8,167 nucleotides of DNA from Sporichthyaceae bacterium (GTDB lineage Bacteria > Actinomycetota > Actinomycetes > JACCUZ01), in the NCBI GenBank assembly GCA_013698395.1, contig JACCUZ010000052.1, forward strand, positions 1-8,167. The letters run 5' to 3'. Below the pieces are notes generated by a model. It was not told where the DNA came from. It saw nothing but the letters and a program-made list of their open reading frames with translations, and did not search any database. Both the position numbers and the translations under genes were made by a program. Every line of letters starts with the position of its first letter. The first letter of the stretch is position 1. Positions 1-7,805 of this stretch are shown piece after piece.

Positions 1-498
1 GCGGCGTGGTTCTACACCGGCGGCCCGAACCCGTACGGCTACCGCGGGCTGGGTGAGGTGTCGGTCTTCGTGTTCTTCGGCCTCGTTGCCACGGTCGGCA
101 CGACCTACGTCCAGGCCGGTGAGGTCACGACGGCTTCCGTTCTTGCTGGCTTCGGCTGCGGCACTCTTGCGTGCGCGGTCCTCGTCGCCAACAACCTGCG
201 CGACCTGCCGACCGACGCGGCCGTCGGCAAACGCACGTTGGCCGTGCGGTTGGGGTCGGGTCGGACCCGCCACCTCTACACGGTGCTCATGGCGCTGCCG
301 TACGCCGTCGTCGGCCTGCTCGCAGTCGAGCGGCCCTGGGCGCTGCTCACCCTGGCTACGGCGGGTCTGGCGGTGGCACCGGTCCGGGCGGTCCGATCGG
401 GGGCCGACGGTGCCGACCTGGTCCCGGTGCTCAGGTCCACGGGGCTGACCCTGCTCGGTTACGGCGTCGTCCTCGGAGGTACGCTCGCCCTCGGTTAA
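1..498 (+). CDS. menA: 1,4-dihydroxy-2-naphthoate polyprenyltransferase MenA (partial, C-terminal 165 residues)
   Basis: MenA is a membrane-embedded UbiA-family prenyltransferase that attaches a polyprenyl chain to 1,4-dihydroxy-2-naphthoate, giving demethylmenaquinone. The reading frame is open from base 1, so the start and the first Asp-rich motif lie outside the window. Visible near the left edge is FYTGGPNPYGYRGLGE, a loop typical of MenA. The second Asp-rich motif, NNLRDLPTDAAVGKRTLAV, starts at base 190, with its two aspartates at 202 and 214. These should bind the Mg-prenyl diphosphate. Several hydrophobic helices flank it. The TAA stop (496-498) overlaps the stop of the convergent hydrolase gene. 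The NNxRD...GKRTLAV signature separates MenA from UbiA or chlorophyll-synthase relatives, so the identity is quite secure. Menaquinone would serve the same respiratory chain as the cytochrome c genes further right. Confidence 0.93.
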   Translation, partial: AAWFYTGGPNPYGYRGLGEVSVFVFFGLVATVGTTYVQAGEVTTASVLAGFGCGTLACAVLVANNLRDLPTDAAVGKRTLAVRLGSGRTRHLYTVLMALPYAVVGLLAVERPWALLTLATAGLAVAPVRAVRSGADGADLVPVLRSTGLTLLGYGVVLGGTLALG

Positions 499-1382
499 CG
501 CTGCCCCTTAGCCGCCCGCACCAGGTCGTCGAGGATCTCACTGCGGAATGCGGTGACGAGCGACAGGTGACCGTGACCATCCACGAGCCGCAACGTGGCG
601 CCAGGGATCGCCGACTCCAGCCACCGGCCGTGCTCGAAGGGCACCATGAGGTCCAACGACCCCTGCCACACCGTGACCGGGACGGCGATGTCCTGCGGCT
701 GGAAGCCCCACGGCTTCACGAACGCGAGGTCGTCGTCGACCCAGCCGTCGAAACCGGGCTGGAGTGCCCGTCGCATGCTCGCCGCCAACACCTCGGCATA
801 GCCCTCGGCCAGCACGTCCTTGTCCACCTGCGGGACGAGCCCGCCGAACGCCTCGATGATCTCGGCGGCCTTGACCGTCCGGAACGGCTCGGCGTTGGCA
901 GCCAGGAAGGCGCGCAGCGAGTCCTCACCTTCGAGGGCGGCACCGAACTCGGCGACGTTCTCCGGCGCCATGCCGGCCGTGAAGTCCGGGTCGTCACCTC
1001 CCATGCGCGCACCGGCGACCGACGCGCCTGCCACGCATCCGGGGAGCAACGCCCCGCACGCCAGCGCGTGTGGGCCACCGCCGGACCAGCCGGCCGTCAC
1101 GAACGTGCCGTGACCGAGCCGGTCCAGGACGTCCGCGATGTCGACGGTGACTGAGGCGACGTCGCGGCCGGGCACCCGGCTGGAGGATGCGTACCCGGGT
1201 CGGCTCACGGCGATCAGCCGCAACCCGCGCTCGAGGCAGTCGCTGTGCCAGTCCTCGAAAGTCGTGGCGCACGACGGCGTGCCGTGATGCAGAACCAGGG
1301 GCGTGCCGTCGGTGGCGCCGCCGAGCAGCACGTCGAGGGTGCGGCCGTCCGCCAGGTCCACGGCCTCGGGGGCAGGGATCAT
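495..1382 (-). CDS. alpha/beta hydrolase fold protein
   Basis: A 295-residue alpha/beta hydrolase, probably cytoplasmic since no signal peptide is visible. The fold markers are in the usual order: HHGTP at residues 32-36 (oxyanion-hole HG), SRPGYASS near 60-67, the nucleophile elbow GWSGGG with Ser100, a likely acid Asp244 in WQGSLDLMVP, and a C-terminal GHGH with His272 the probable catalytic base. The substrate cannot be read from sequence; esterase, epoxide hydrolase-like or lipase-like roles are all possible. I chose the ATG at 1382 because it overlaps the TGA of the upstream glycosyltransferase as ATGA, implying translational coupling. An in-frame ATG at 1430 would add 16 residues inside that gene and is unlikely. 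No strong ribosome binding site precedes 1382. The stop (495-497) overlaps the stop of menA, leaving no room for a terminator. Confidence 0.9.
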   Translation of the reverse strand: MIPAPEAVDLADGRTLDVLLGGATDGTPLVLHHGTPSCATTFEDWHSDCLERGLRLIAVSRPGYASSSRVPGRDVASVTVDIADVLDRLGHGTFVTAGWSGGGPHALACGALLPGCVAGASVAGARMGGDDPDFTAGMAPENVAEFGAALEGEDSLRAFLAANAEPFRTVKAAEIIEAFGGLVPQVDKDVLAEGYAEVLAASMRRALQPGFDGWVDDDLAFVKPWGFQPQDIAVPVTVWQGSLDLMVPFEHGRWLESAIPGATLRLVDGHGHLSLVTAFRSEILDDLVRAAKGQR

Positions 1383-2632
1383 GCCCGCACCGTACGCAAC
1401 ACGCGATGGGCGACCTGCTCCCAGCCCCACAGCCGCTCCGCGGCCCGTCGGGCTCCTGCCGAAATTGCCCGCCGGTCGGGCTCGTCCAGCGTCAGGATCT
1501 CAGTGAGGCGGCTCGCCAGGTCGCTGGCGCTCTCGCTCGAGAAGCTGGTCAGGTGCGCCAGGTGAGAGGGGTACTCCGCCGCCAGCCCTGAGGCAACCTC
1601 GGCCAACCCGGAGTGCCGGGCAACCAGCGGTGGACAGCCGCAGGCAGCCGCCTCAGCGGCGACCATGCCGAACGCCTCGGGAAAGACCGACGGCGTCACG
1701 GCGACGTCGGCCAGCGGCCACAGGTGGGCCAGGTGGCGGTGCTCGAGCGGGCCGGTGAACAGCACCCGGGGGCCCGCAGCAGCCTCAAGCTCGGCGCGCG
1801 CTGGCCCGAACCCGACCACCACCGCCTTGGCCTCGACCTGGCGCAGCGCCTCGATCAGCAGGGCGACACCCTTCTCGTCGCTGAGCTTGCCGACATAGAG
1901 CACGGTGGGTGTCGCGTCGGCGAAGAACGCGGCGAAGCGGTCCGCGTTGCCGTCGTCGGGCGCCCGCTCCCGATGACCAGGCCCCGAAGGGTTGGGCGCG
2001 TCTCGCCGGGACGCGGCGAGCAGGCCGCTCAGGGCCTCATCCCGCCCGCGAGGCCGCATCAGCTCGAGGTCGACCCCTGGCGGCACGACGTGCACCGAGC
2101 CTGCCGGGGGACCCACCAGCTCGGCCAGCACCCGCTCGACGTGAGCGGACCCGGCCACCACCGCCGCCGCGGCCTGCACGGAGTCGTGCGCCCACTTCTG
2201 CAGGTCCGGACGGCCCCGGATCGCAAACTCGAGCTCCGACCCGTGTGCCTTGACCACGTGGCGCAGACCGGAGCCGGCCGCGACCGGCCCGCCGAGCAGG
2301 ACGTGGTTGGCGACCAGCAGGTCAGCTGCCCCCAGCCGGCGAAGTGCGGCGACGTTCTGCTCGACGAAGCGGTCCCGGTCCCGCGTGGACATCTCGGTGA
2401 GCAGCTGCGGGTGTGCCGCGGAGTACCGGTCGAGGACGAAGACGGGCAGCGGCCCGTCCAGCTGGGGACGGACGACCGTGGCGCCACCCACGTCGAAGCG
2501 CTCCGGGTGAGGCTCCTGGCACACGACCACGACCTCGTGGCCGGCCCGGCTCCAGGCCCGCGCCATCGACCGGGTGTAGACGTTCGAGCCGGTGCCGGAC
2601 AGCAGGTACCCGTGCCAGAGCAGGATGCGCAT
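1379..2632 (-). CDS. glycosyltransferase family 4 (GT-B fold)
   Basis: A 417-residue GT-B glycosyltransferase of the GT4 type, expected to move a sugar from a nucleotide-sugar donor to an unknown acceptor at the cytoplasmic face. The N-terminal domain opens with MRILLWHGYLLSGTGSN, whose glycine-rich GTGSN loop contacts the acceptor or donor phosphate. HGSELE lies at 130-135 and PPGVDLE at 184-190. The C-terminal domain begins about residue 242 with VLYVGKLSDEKG. PEAFGMVAAE contains the EX7E pair Glu319 and Glu327 that binds the donor ribose and phosphate. A polar, Pro-rich linker (about 206-232) separates the domains. The start fits the family N terminus, but no Shine-Dalgarno sequence is visible before it. 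The gene lies 12 bases after the stop of a dead metallophosphoesterase and is coupled by ATGA to the downstream hydrolase. The acceptor is unknown; glycolipid or small thiol/polyol pathways are possible. Confidence 0.9.
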   Translation of the reverse strand: MRILLWHGYLLSGTGSNVYTRSMARAWSRAGHEVVVVCQEPHPERFDVGGATVVRPQLDGPLPVFVLDRYSAAHPQLLTEMSTRDRDRFVEQNVAALRRLGAADLLVANHVLLGGPVAAGSGLRHVVKAHGSELEFAIRGRPDLQKWAHDSVQAAAAVVAGSAHVERVLAELVGPPAGSVHVVPPGVDLELMRPRGRDEALSGLLAASRRDAPNPSGPGHRERAPDDGNADRFAAFFADATPTVLYVGKLSDEKGVALLIEALRQVEAKAVVVGFGPARAELEAAAGPRVLFTGPLEHRHLAHLWPLADVAVTPSVFPEAFGMVAAEAAACGCPPLVARHSGLAEVASGLAAEYPSHLAHLTSFSSESASDLASRLTEILTLDEPDRRAISAGARRAAERLWGWEQVAHRVLRTVRA

Positions 2633-2644
2633 CGCGGGAGGACT

Positions 2645-2833
2645 CTAGGTGCCGCGCGGTGGCAGCCGGTGCAGCTCCAGGTCGTGCAGCGCCGCGCCAA
2701 CCCGCTCGCCGTGGTCGAGTCCCACGGGATGTGGCTGTGGCCGAAGACGAGCACATCGGCGGAAGGGAACTGTTCGGCGCAGATCCCGGGCCCGCTTCGG
2801 GACATGGGTGTCGGCAATCAGAAGCAGTCGCAC
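2645..2833 (-). pseudogene. metallophosphoesterase (YfcE-like) remnant with internal deletions and frameshifts
   Basis: On the minus strand a GTG at 2833 opens MRLLLIADTHVPKRARDL (to 2780), a textbook N terminus of YfcE-type calcineurin-like phosphoesterases with the metal-binding DxH motif. The frame then shifts by one. In the new frame, 2778-2698, one reads AEQFPSADVLVFGHSHIPWD followed by STTASGL. This carries the C-terminal metal-binding GHSH (2731-2742). A second shift returns to the first frame for ALHDLELHRLPPRGT and a TAG stop at 2645-2647, which resembles the family C terminus. The GD and GNHD metal motifs, and the NPGS segment that normally follows GHSH, are absent. The whole remnant is about 62 codons, against roughly 160-180 for an intact member as I recall. 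No functional phosphodiesterase can be made. Two separate losses make a simple base-calling error unlikely. A short expressed peptide of 62 residues is formally possible but has no family sense. Confidence 0.78.
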
Positions 2834-2867
2834 GACCGTAGGCTGCCAGGTGGAAGAAAGGACATCG
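2834..2867. promoter_or_regulatory. divergent 34-base gap between the phosphoesterase remnant and the PLDc_N gene
   Basis: This is the only divergent gap in the window, so the PLDc_N transcript, and probably the ancestral phosphoesterase-glycosyltransferase-hydrolase transcript, should start in or next to it. On the plus strand TAGGCT (2839-2844) fits the loose TANNNT pattern of actinobacterial -10 boxes, 23 bases before the ATG. I see no convincing -35 box, and six-base matches of this kind occur by chance. The inference rests on gene orientation, not on a clear promoter sequence. Confidence 0.3.
2857..2862 (+). promoter_or_regulatory. ribosome binding site of the PLDc_N gene
   Basis: AAAGGA lies five bases before the ATG at 2868. 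It fixes that ATG as the start, although the frame stays open upstream to 2649 through sequence that belongs to the phosphoesterase remnant on the other strand. Confidence 0.7.
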
Positions 2868-3233
2868 ATGCTGCGGGCTCTGCTGATCGTGCTGCCGATC
2901 GCGCTGGCGGTCTACGCGCTGGTCGACCTGGTGCAGACCGACGACGAGCGGGTCCAGGGGCTGCCGAAGCTGGCCTGGGTGGCGCTGATCGTGCTGATCT
3001 GGGTGATCGGCCCGGTCGCCTGGCTGATCGCCGGCAAGAAGGGCCGTCGGTGGTTCCCGGGCCTGGCTCCTCGCCCGGCGACCGGGCCCCGCCCCGGCGG
3101 TCGGTCACTCGCCCCTGACGACGACCCCGACTTCCTGCGCGGACTACGCGCCACCCCCCCGCCGCGGCCGTCGCCCGACGAGGCCCCCTCGGCCGACGAG
3201 GAGGGTGACGAGCCGCCCCCGGCCACTCGCTGA
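2868..3233 (+). CDS. small PLDc_N-domain membrane protein
   Basis: A 121-residue protein with two predicted membrane helices, about residues 2-20 (LRALLIVLPIALAVYALVD) and 35-56. The second ends in WLIAGKK, the pattern of the PLDc_N domain (the N-terminal membrane region of cardiolipin synthases and related phospholipase D proteins) occurring alone. No HKD catalytic motif is present, so it is not itself a phospholipase. The C-terminal 50 residues are rich in Pro, Asp and Glu and are probably disordered in the cytoplasm or at the membrane face. Its role is unknown; stand-alone proteins of this type are common in actinobacteria. Start chosen from the AAAGGA ribosome site. It converges on ccsB with 15 bases between the stop codons. 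Confidence 0.85.
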   Translation: MLRALLIVLPIALAVYALVDLVQTDDERVQGLPKLAWVALIVLIWVIGPVAWLIAGKKGRRWFPGLAPRPATGPRPGGRSLAPDDDPDFLRGLRATPPPRPSPDEAPSADEEGDEPPPATR

Positions 3234-3248
3234 GTGTCCGCAGAGCGG

Positions 3249-4224
3249 TCAGCCCACGCCGGCGTAGGAATGGAACCCGACCAGCCAGATGTTCACGACC
3301 AGGTAGTTGAACAGGAACGTCGCGTATCCCACCAGGGCGACGTAGGCCGCTCTGCGGCCCCTCCAGCCGGCGGTCGCGCGGGCGTGCAGGTAGGCGGTGT
3401 AGACCATCCACGTGATGAACGCCCAGGTCTCCTTGGGGTCCCAACCCCAGTACCGTCCCCACGCGTTCTCGGCCCAGATTGCCCCGGCGATCACGGCGAA
3501 GGTCCAGATCGGGTAGCCGAACGCGTGAAACCGGTAGGCCGACCGGTCCAGGGCCGCCGCGGCGGGGAACCGGTCCATGAAGGAGGGCTTCGGAAGGAAC
3601 GCGCGTTCGCGGTGTTCCTGGACGAGGAAGCACACCGTCTGCGCAAAACCGATCGTGAACAGCCCGGACGCCAGGATGGCCGCGGAGACGTGGATGACCA
3701 GCCACACCGACTTCAGCGCCGGAACCAGCTGCGCCGACTCGGTGTAGAGAACGGCGACCGCGAGACCCAGCGTCAGCAGCACAGGGAGCACCACGAACGT
3801 GCCCAGGTAACGCAGGTCCTTGCGCGTCAGCGCGGCGAGCCAGATCCCGGTGACGGCGAGGGCGCCGGTCACCGAGAACTCGAACATGTTCCCCCAGGGC
3901 GCGCGCTCCGCGGACAGCCCGCGCGCGACGACTGACCCCAGGTGCAGCCCGAAGGCGAGCACCGTCAGCGAGACGCCGACCCGGCCCAGTCGCGACGCCC
4001 GATCGCTTCGGCCCGGCAGCTTCCCGGTCGTGGCCGGCTGCTCGACGTACTCCGGGAGGCCGGACCCGCCAACACCCACGGGCACCATCGACCGGACCGG
4101 CTCTTCCTGGGCCACCCGGCGCCGCGGACCGGAGAACGCCAGCTCTCCCGCGAAGCACGTCATGGCCAAGGCGTAGACGGCCATCGCGGCGTACAGCAGG
4201 TCGTTGCTGAACCCGGCCAGGACC

Positions 4225-4235
<11 letters not shown>
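3249..4235 (-). CDS. ccsB: System II cytochrome c biogenesis protein CcsB (CcsA/ResC-type heme handling subunit)
   Basis: A 328-residue polytopic protein of the CcsA/CcmC heme-handling family, named CcsB, CcsA or ResC in different schemes. With ResB it carries heme across the membrane and ligates it to apocytochrome c. The WWD signature WGRYWGWDPKETWAFITW spans residues 259-276, on the outer face where heme is presented. Four histidines (98, 182, 237, 322) near helix ends are plausible heme ligands by analogy with the family. A soluble stretch of about 45 residues (36-82) between helices one and two is polar and poorly conserved in look. The GTG at 4235 is preceded by GAGGGAGA, so it is preferred over the ATG at 4187, which would cut into the first helix. 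It overlaps the end of resB by 11 bases and is the last gene of the operon. Confidence 0.95.
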
Positions 4236-5799
<1,564 letters not shown>

Positions 5800-5800
5800 G

Positions 5801-6550
5801 TCAGACCGCCGGGGTGAAGCCTGCCACCCACACCTGGAGCGCCGTGGTCAGGTCGTTCCAGGCTCCGGTGACCAGCAGCACCCCGATCGTGACCAGCATC
5901 AGGCCTCCGGCGCGCATCACGGCGCGGGAATGACGGCGCACCCAACCGAACACGGTCATCGCCCGGCCGAAGGCCAGCGCAGTCAGGACGAACGGAAGGC
6001 CGAGACCGATGCAGTAGACGACGGCGAGCAGGCCACCGCGCACCGCCGTGCCGCTGTCGATGCCCAGTGCCATGACCGCGCCCAGCGTGGGCCCGATGCA
6101 CGGCGTCCAGCCCAGCCCGAAGAGGACGCCCAGCACAGGTGCCCCGGCCAGACCCGCAGTGGGCCGGCGGCGAAGACGGACGTCGCGCTGCAGCCATGGC
6201 AGCCCGCCGGCGAAGGCCAGACCGAGGGCAATGGTCGCGGCCCCGAGGATGCGCTGCAGCGTGCGCTGGTGCTCCAGCAGGAAGCCACCGAAGCTGCCGA
6301 GCAGGACACCTGCGCTCACGAAGACCAGCGTGAACCCGCCCACGAAGAGCAGCGCGCCCGCGACCAGCCTGGCCCGACGCCGGGACGACTCGTCGAAGAC
6401 CTCGGCGGCGCTCAGGCCGGTCACGTAGGACAGGTAGCCCGGCACGAGCGGGAGCACGCAGGGCGAAGCGAAGGAGACCACCCCGGCGACCAGCGCCAGG
6501 GGCACCGCCAGCAGCAGCGAGCCGTCGGTGATGGTCTCCTGCAGGCTCAC
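5801..6550 (-). CDS. ccdA: thiol-disulfide electron carrier CcdA
   Basis: A 249-residue six-helix protein of the CcdA/DsbD-beta family. It accepts electrons from cytoplasmic thioredoxin and passes them across the membrane to the extracytoplasmic thioredoxin-like protein encoded just upstream. The redox cysteine pair is visible: Cys31 in SFASPCVLPLVPGY, in helix one, and Cys151 in GWTPCIGPTLGAV, in helix four. Length and motif spacing fit a compact CcdA rather than full DsbD, and there are no fused outer domains. The GTG start (6548-6550) overlaps the TGA of resA as GTGA. AGGA six bases upstream supports it. Confidence 0.95.
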   Translation of the reverse strand: MSLQETITDGSLLLAVPLALVAGVVSFASPCVLPLVPGYLSYVTGLSAAEVFDESSRRRARLVAGALLFVGGFTLVFVSAGVLLGSFGGFLLEHQRTLQRILGAATIALGLAFAGGLPWLQRDVRLRRRPTAGLAGAPVLGVLFGLGWTPCIGPTLGAVMALGIDSGTAVRGGLLAVVYCIGLGLPFVLTALAFGRAMTVFGWVRRHSRAVMRAGGLMLVTIGVLLVTGAWNDLTTALQVWVAGFTPAV

Positions 6551-7134
6551 GGGGTGTCCTGCTCGGCCAGCGCGTCCCGCAGCAGGGTGCGCAGTGTCGG
6601 GCCGGACACCTGTCCGAGCACCCGAGCGGCGACCCGGCCACGACGGTCCAGGACCAGCGTGCTCGGCACCGCCTTGGGCGGGAGGGACCCGCGCAGCGTG
6701 AGCAGGACCTGGCCCGACTCGTCCTCGACGCTGGGATAGGTCACGCCGAACCGTCGCTCATGGGCCAGCGCCGCGGCCCGGTTGTCGTTGAAGTCGATGC
6801 CGACGAACTGCACGCCGGCCCCGCGCGTCTGCTCCCAGACCTGCTGGAGGACCGGCGCCTCGGCGATGCACGGCGGGCACCACGATCCCCAGACGTTGAC
6901 GACCACCACGTCGCCGCGGTGGTCGCGCAGGTCGAACCGGGCACCGTCGAGAGTGCTGCCGCTGAAGCGGACGGGGGCGGCGCGCTCGCGGACGGGCACG
7001 GTACGGACGGTTCCGTCGCCGGAGACGTAGCCCTGGTCGGCCACGGCGCTCGCCCCCGACCCGCGCGAGCACGCCGCGAGGGCTAGGAGGAGCGCGAGCG
7101 CAGCGACCGCACGGCACAGGCAGGCCCGGCGCAT
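6547..7134 (-). CDS. resA: ResA/TlpA-like thioredoxin lipoprotein
   Basis: A 195-residue thioredoxin-fold protein anchored outside the membrane as a lipoprotein. It begins with a basic MRR and a hydrophobic stretch ending in the lipobox LAAC, so Cys22 should be lipidated. The active site GSWCPPC gives Cys86 and Cys89, and Pro157 in KAVPSTLVLD is the expected cis-proline next to it. The TlpA-family insertion and strand QFVGIDFNDNRAAALA follows. It most likely reduces the CXXCH cysteines of apocytochrome c and is recharged by CcdA, whose gene overlaps it. The ATG (7132-7134) shares one base with the upstream stop, TGATG; its ribosome site is weak, so coupled translation is likely. A general disulfide reductase role is possible, but the context favours ResA. 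Confidence 0.92.
   Translation of the reverse strand: MRRACLCRAVAALALLLALAACSRGSGASAVADQGYVSGDGTVRTVPVRERAAPVRFSGSTLDGARFDLRDHRGDVVVVNVWGSWCPPCIAEAPVLQQVWEQTRGAGVQFVGIDFNDNRAAALAHERRFGVTYPSVEDESGQVLLTLRGSLPPKAVPSTLVLDRRGRVAARVLGQVSGPTLRTLLRDALAEQDTP
6557..6560 (-). promoter_or_regulatory. ribosome binding site of ccdA
   Basis: AGGA on the minus strand lies six bases before the GTG at 6550, inside the last codons of resA. It supports the GTG start that forms the GTGA overlap. Confidence 0.55.
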
Positions 7135-7805
7135 CAGGCCCCGGCGGCGAACTTCTTGCCGGTGGCCACCGGCTTGGGCAGGAGGTCGCGGGCCGGCTCC
7201 TCGTAGGACACCGACACGAGCTGCTCACCTCGGTAGGTGAAGGAGGTCAGCGAGGCCAGGGCGCACTGACGGTTGCGCGGGTCGTGCCAGAGCCGGCGGC
7301 CTGTGGCCACCGACCGCGCGGTCCAGATGGGCAGCTGGTGGCTCACGCACAGCGCCTCGTGTCCGCGTGCGGCGTCGCGGGCCGTCTCGACCGCCGCCAT
7401 CATCCGCCTCGCGATCTCCACATAGGGCTCGCCCCATGAGGGGCGCAGCGGGTTGCGCAGGTGGATCCAGTGCTCGGGGCGGCGCAGCGACCCATCGCCC
7501 ACCCCGAAGGTCTTGCCCTCGAACACGTTGCCTGCCTCGATGAGCCGCTCGTCGGTGCCCACCGGAAGTCCCAACACCCGGGCCGACGGCTCGGCCGTCT
7601 CCTGTGCGCGCTCCAGGGGCGAGGAGACGAGGTGGACGATGTCGGAGGCCCGCAGGTGCTGGGACACGCGTTCGGCCATCTCCCGGCCCAGGTCGGAGAG
7701 GTGGTAGCCCGGGAGCCTCCCGTAGAGGACCCCCTGAGGGTTGTGGACCTCGCCGTGGCGCAGCACGTGCACCACGGTGAGCATGGAGTCGGGGCTCTGG
7801 GTCAT
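7134..7805 (-). CDS. histidine phosphatase family protein (phosphoglycerate mutase-like)
   Basis: A 223-residue branch-1 histidine phosphatase. LRHGE at 15-19 holds the phospho-accepting His17, with Arg16. SSPLERAQETAEP at 61-73 supplies the second phosphate-binding arginine (Arg66). Glu90 in LIEAGNVFEG is the probable acid. SHQLPIW holds the second catalytic His156. Sequence alone does not separate a true mutase from a phosphatase; the short length and the LIEAGNVFEG segment favour a phosphatase of unknown substrate. The ATG at 7805 overlaps the hemL stop as ATGA and is preceded by GGAAGAGAG; an in-frame ATG at 7784 is a weaker choice. In M. tuberculosis the same position between hemL and the thioredoxin-like gene is, from memory, held by Rv0525, a homologue with no firm function. 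Confidence 0.9.
   Translation of the reverse strand: MTQSPDSMLTVVHVLRHGEVHNPQGVLYGRLPGYHLSDLGREMAERVSQHLRASDIVHLVSSPLERAQETAEPSARVLGLPVGTDERLIEAGNVFEGKTFGVGDGSLRRPEHWIHLRNPLRPSWGEPYVEIARRMMAAVETARDAARGHEALCVSHQLPIWTARSVATGRRLWHDPRNRQCALASLTSFTYRGEQLVSVSYEEPARDLLPKPVATGKKFAAGA

Noticed and set aside
171..1154. Long plus-strand open frame across the menA end and the hydrolase
   Set aside because: It is mostly antisense to the hydrolase, starts inside menA in another frame, is full of Arg, Pro and Gly and shows no domain. This is a common shadow in GC-rich DNA.
1613..2840. Long plus-strand open frame antisense to the glycosyltransferase
   Set aside because: The translation is Arg/Gly/His-rich with no motif. 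The opposite strand encodes a clear GT-B protein with its EX7E motif.
2835..2840. TACGGT on the minus strand as a -10 box for a leaderless phosphoesterase transcript
   Set aside because: It lies only one base before the GTG at 2833, too close to place a start there, and no -35 partner is visible.
3224..3248. Two tiny hairpins at the PLDc_N/ccsB convergence (CACTC-GCT-GAGTG and CCGC-AGA-GCGG) as a bidirectional terminator
   Set aside because: The stems are only 4-5 base pairs, no U-tract follows on either strand, and such short inverted repeats are frequent at this GC content. Transcript 3'-end mapping would be needed to revive the idea.
3253..3268. Near-perfect palindrome CCCACGCCGGCGTAGG as an operator or terminator stem
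   Set aside because: It lies within the last codons of ccsB (YAGVG), has one mismatched pair and no loop, and is explained by coding sequence.
2818..4158. 446-codon minus-strand open frame across ccsB and the PLDc_N gene
   Set aside because: It runs through ccsB in the wrong frame and antisense to the PLDc_N gene. It is Arg/Pro-rich without recognisable domains.
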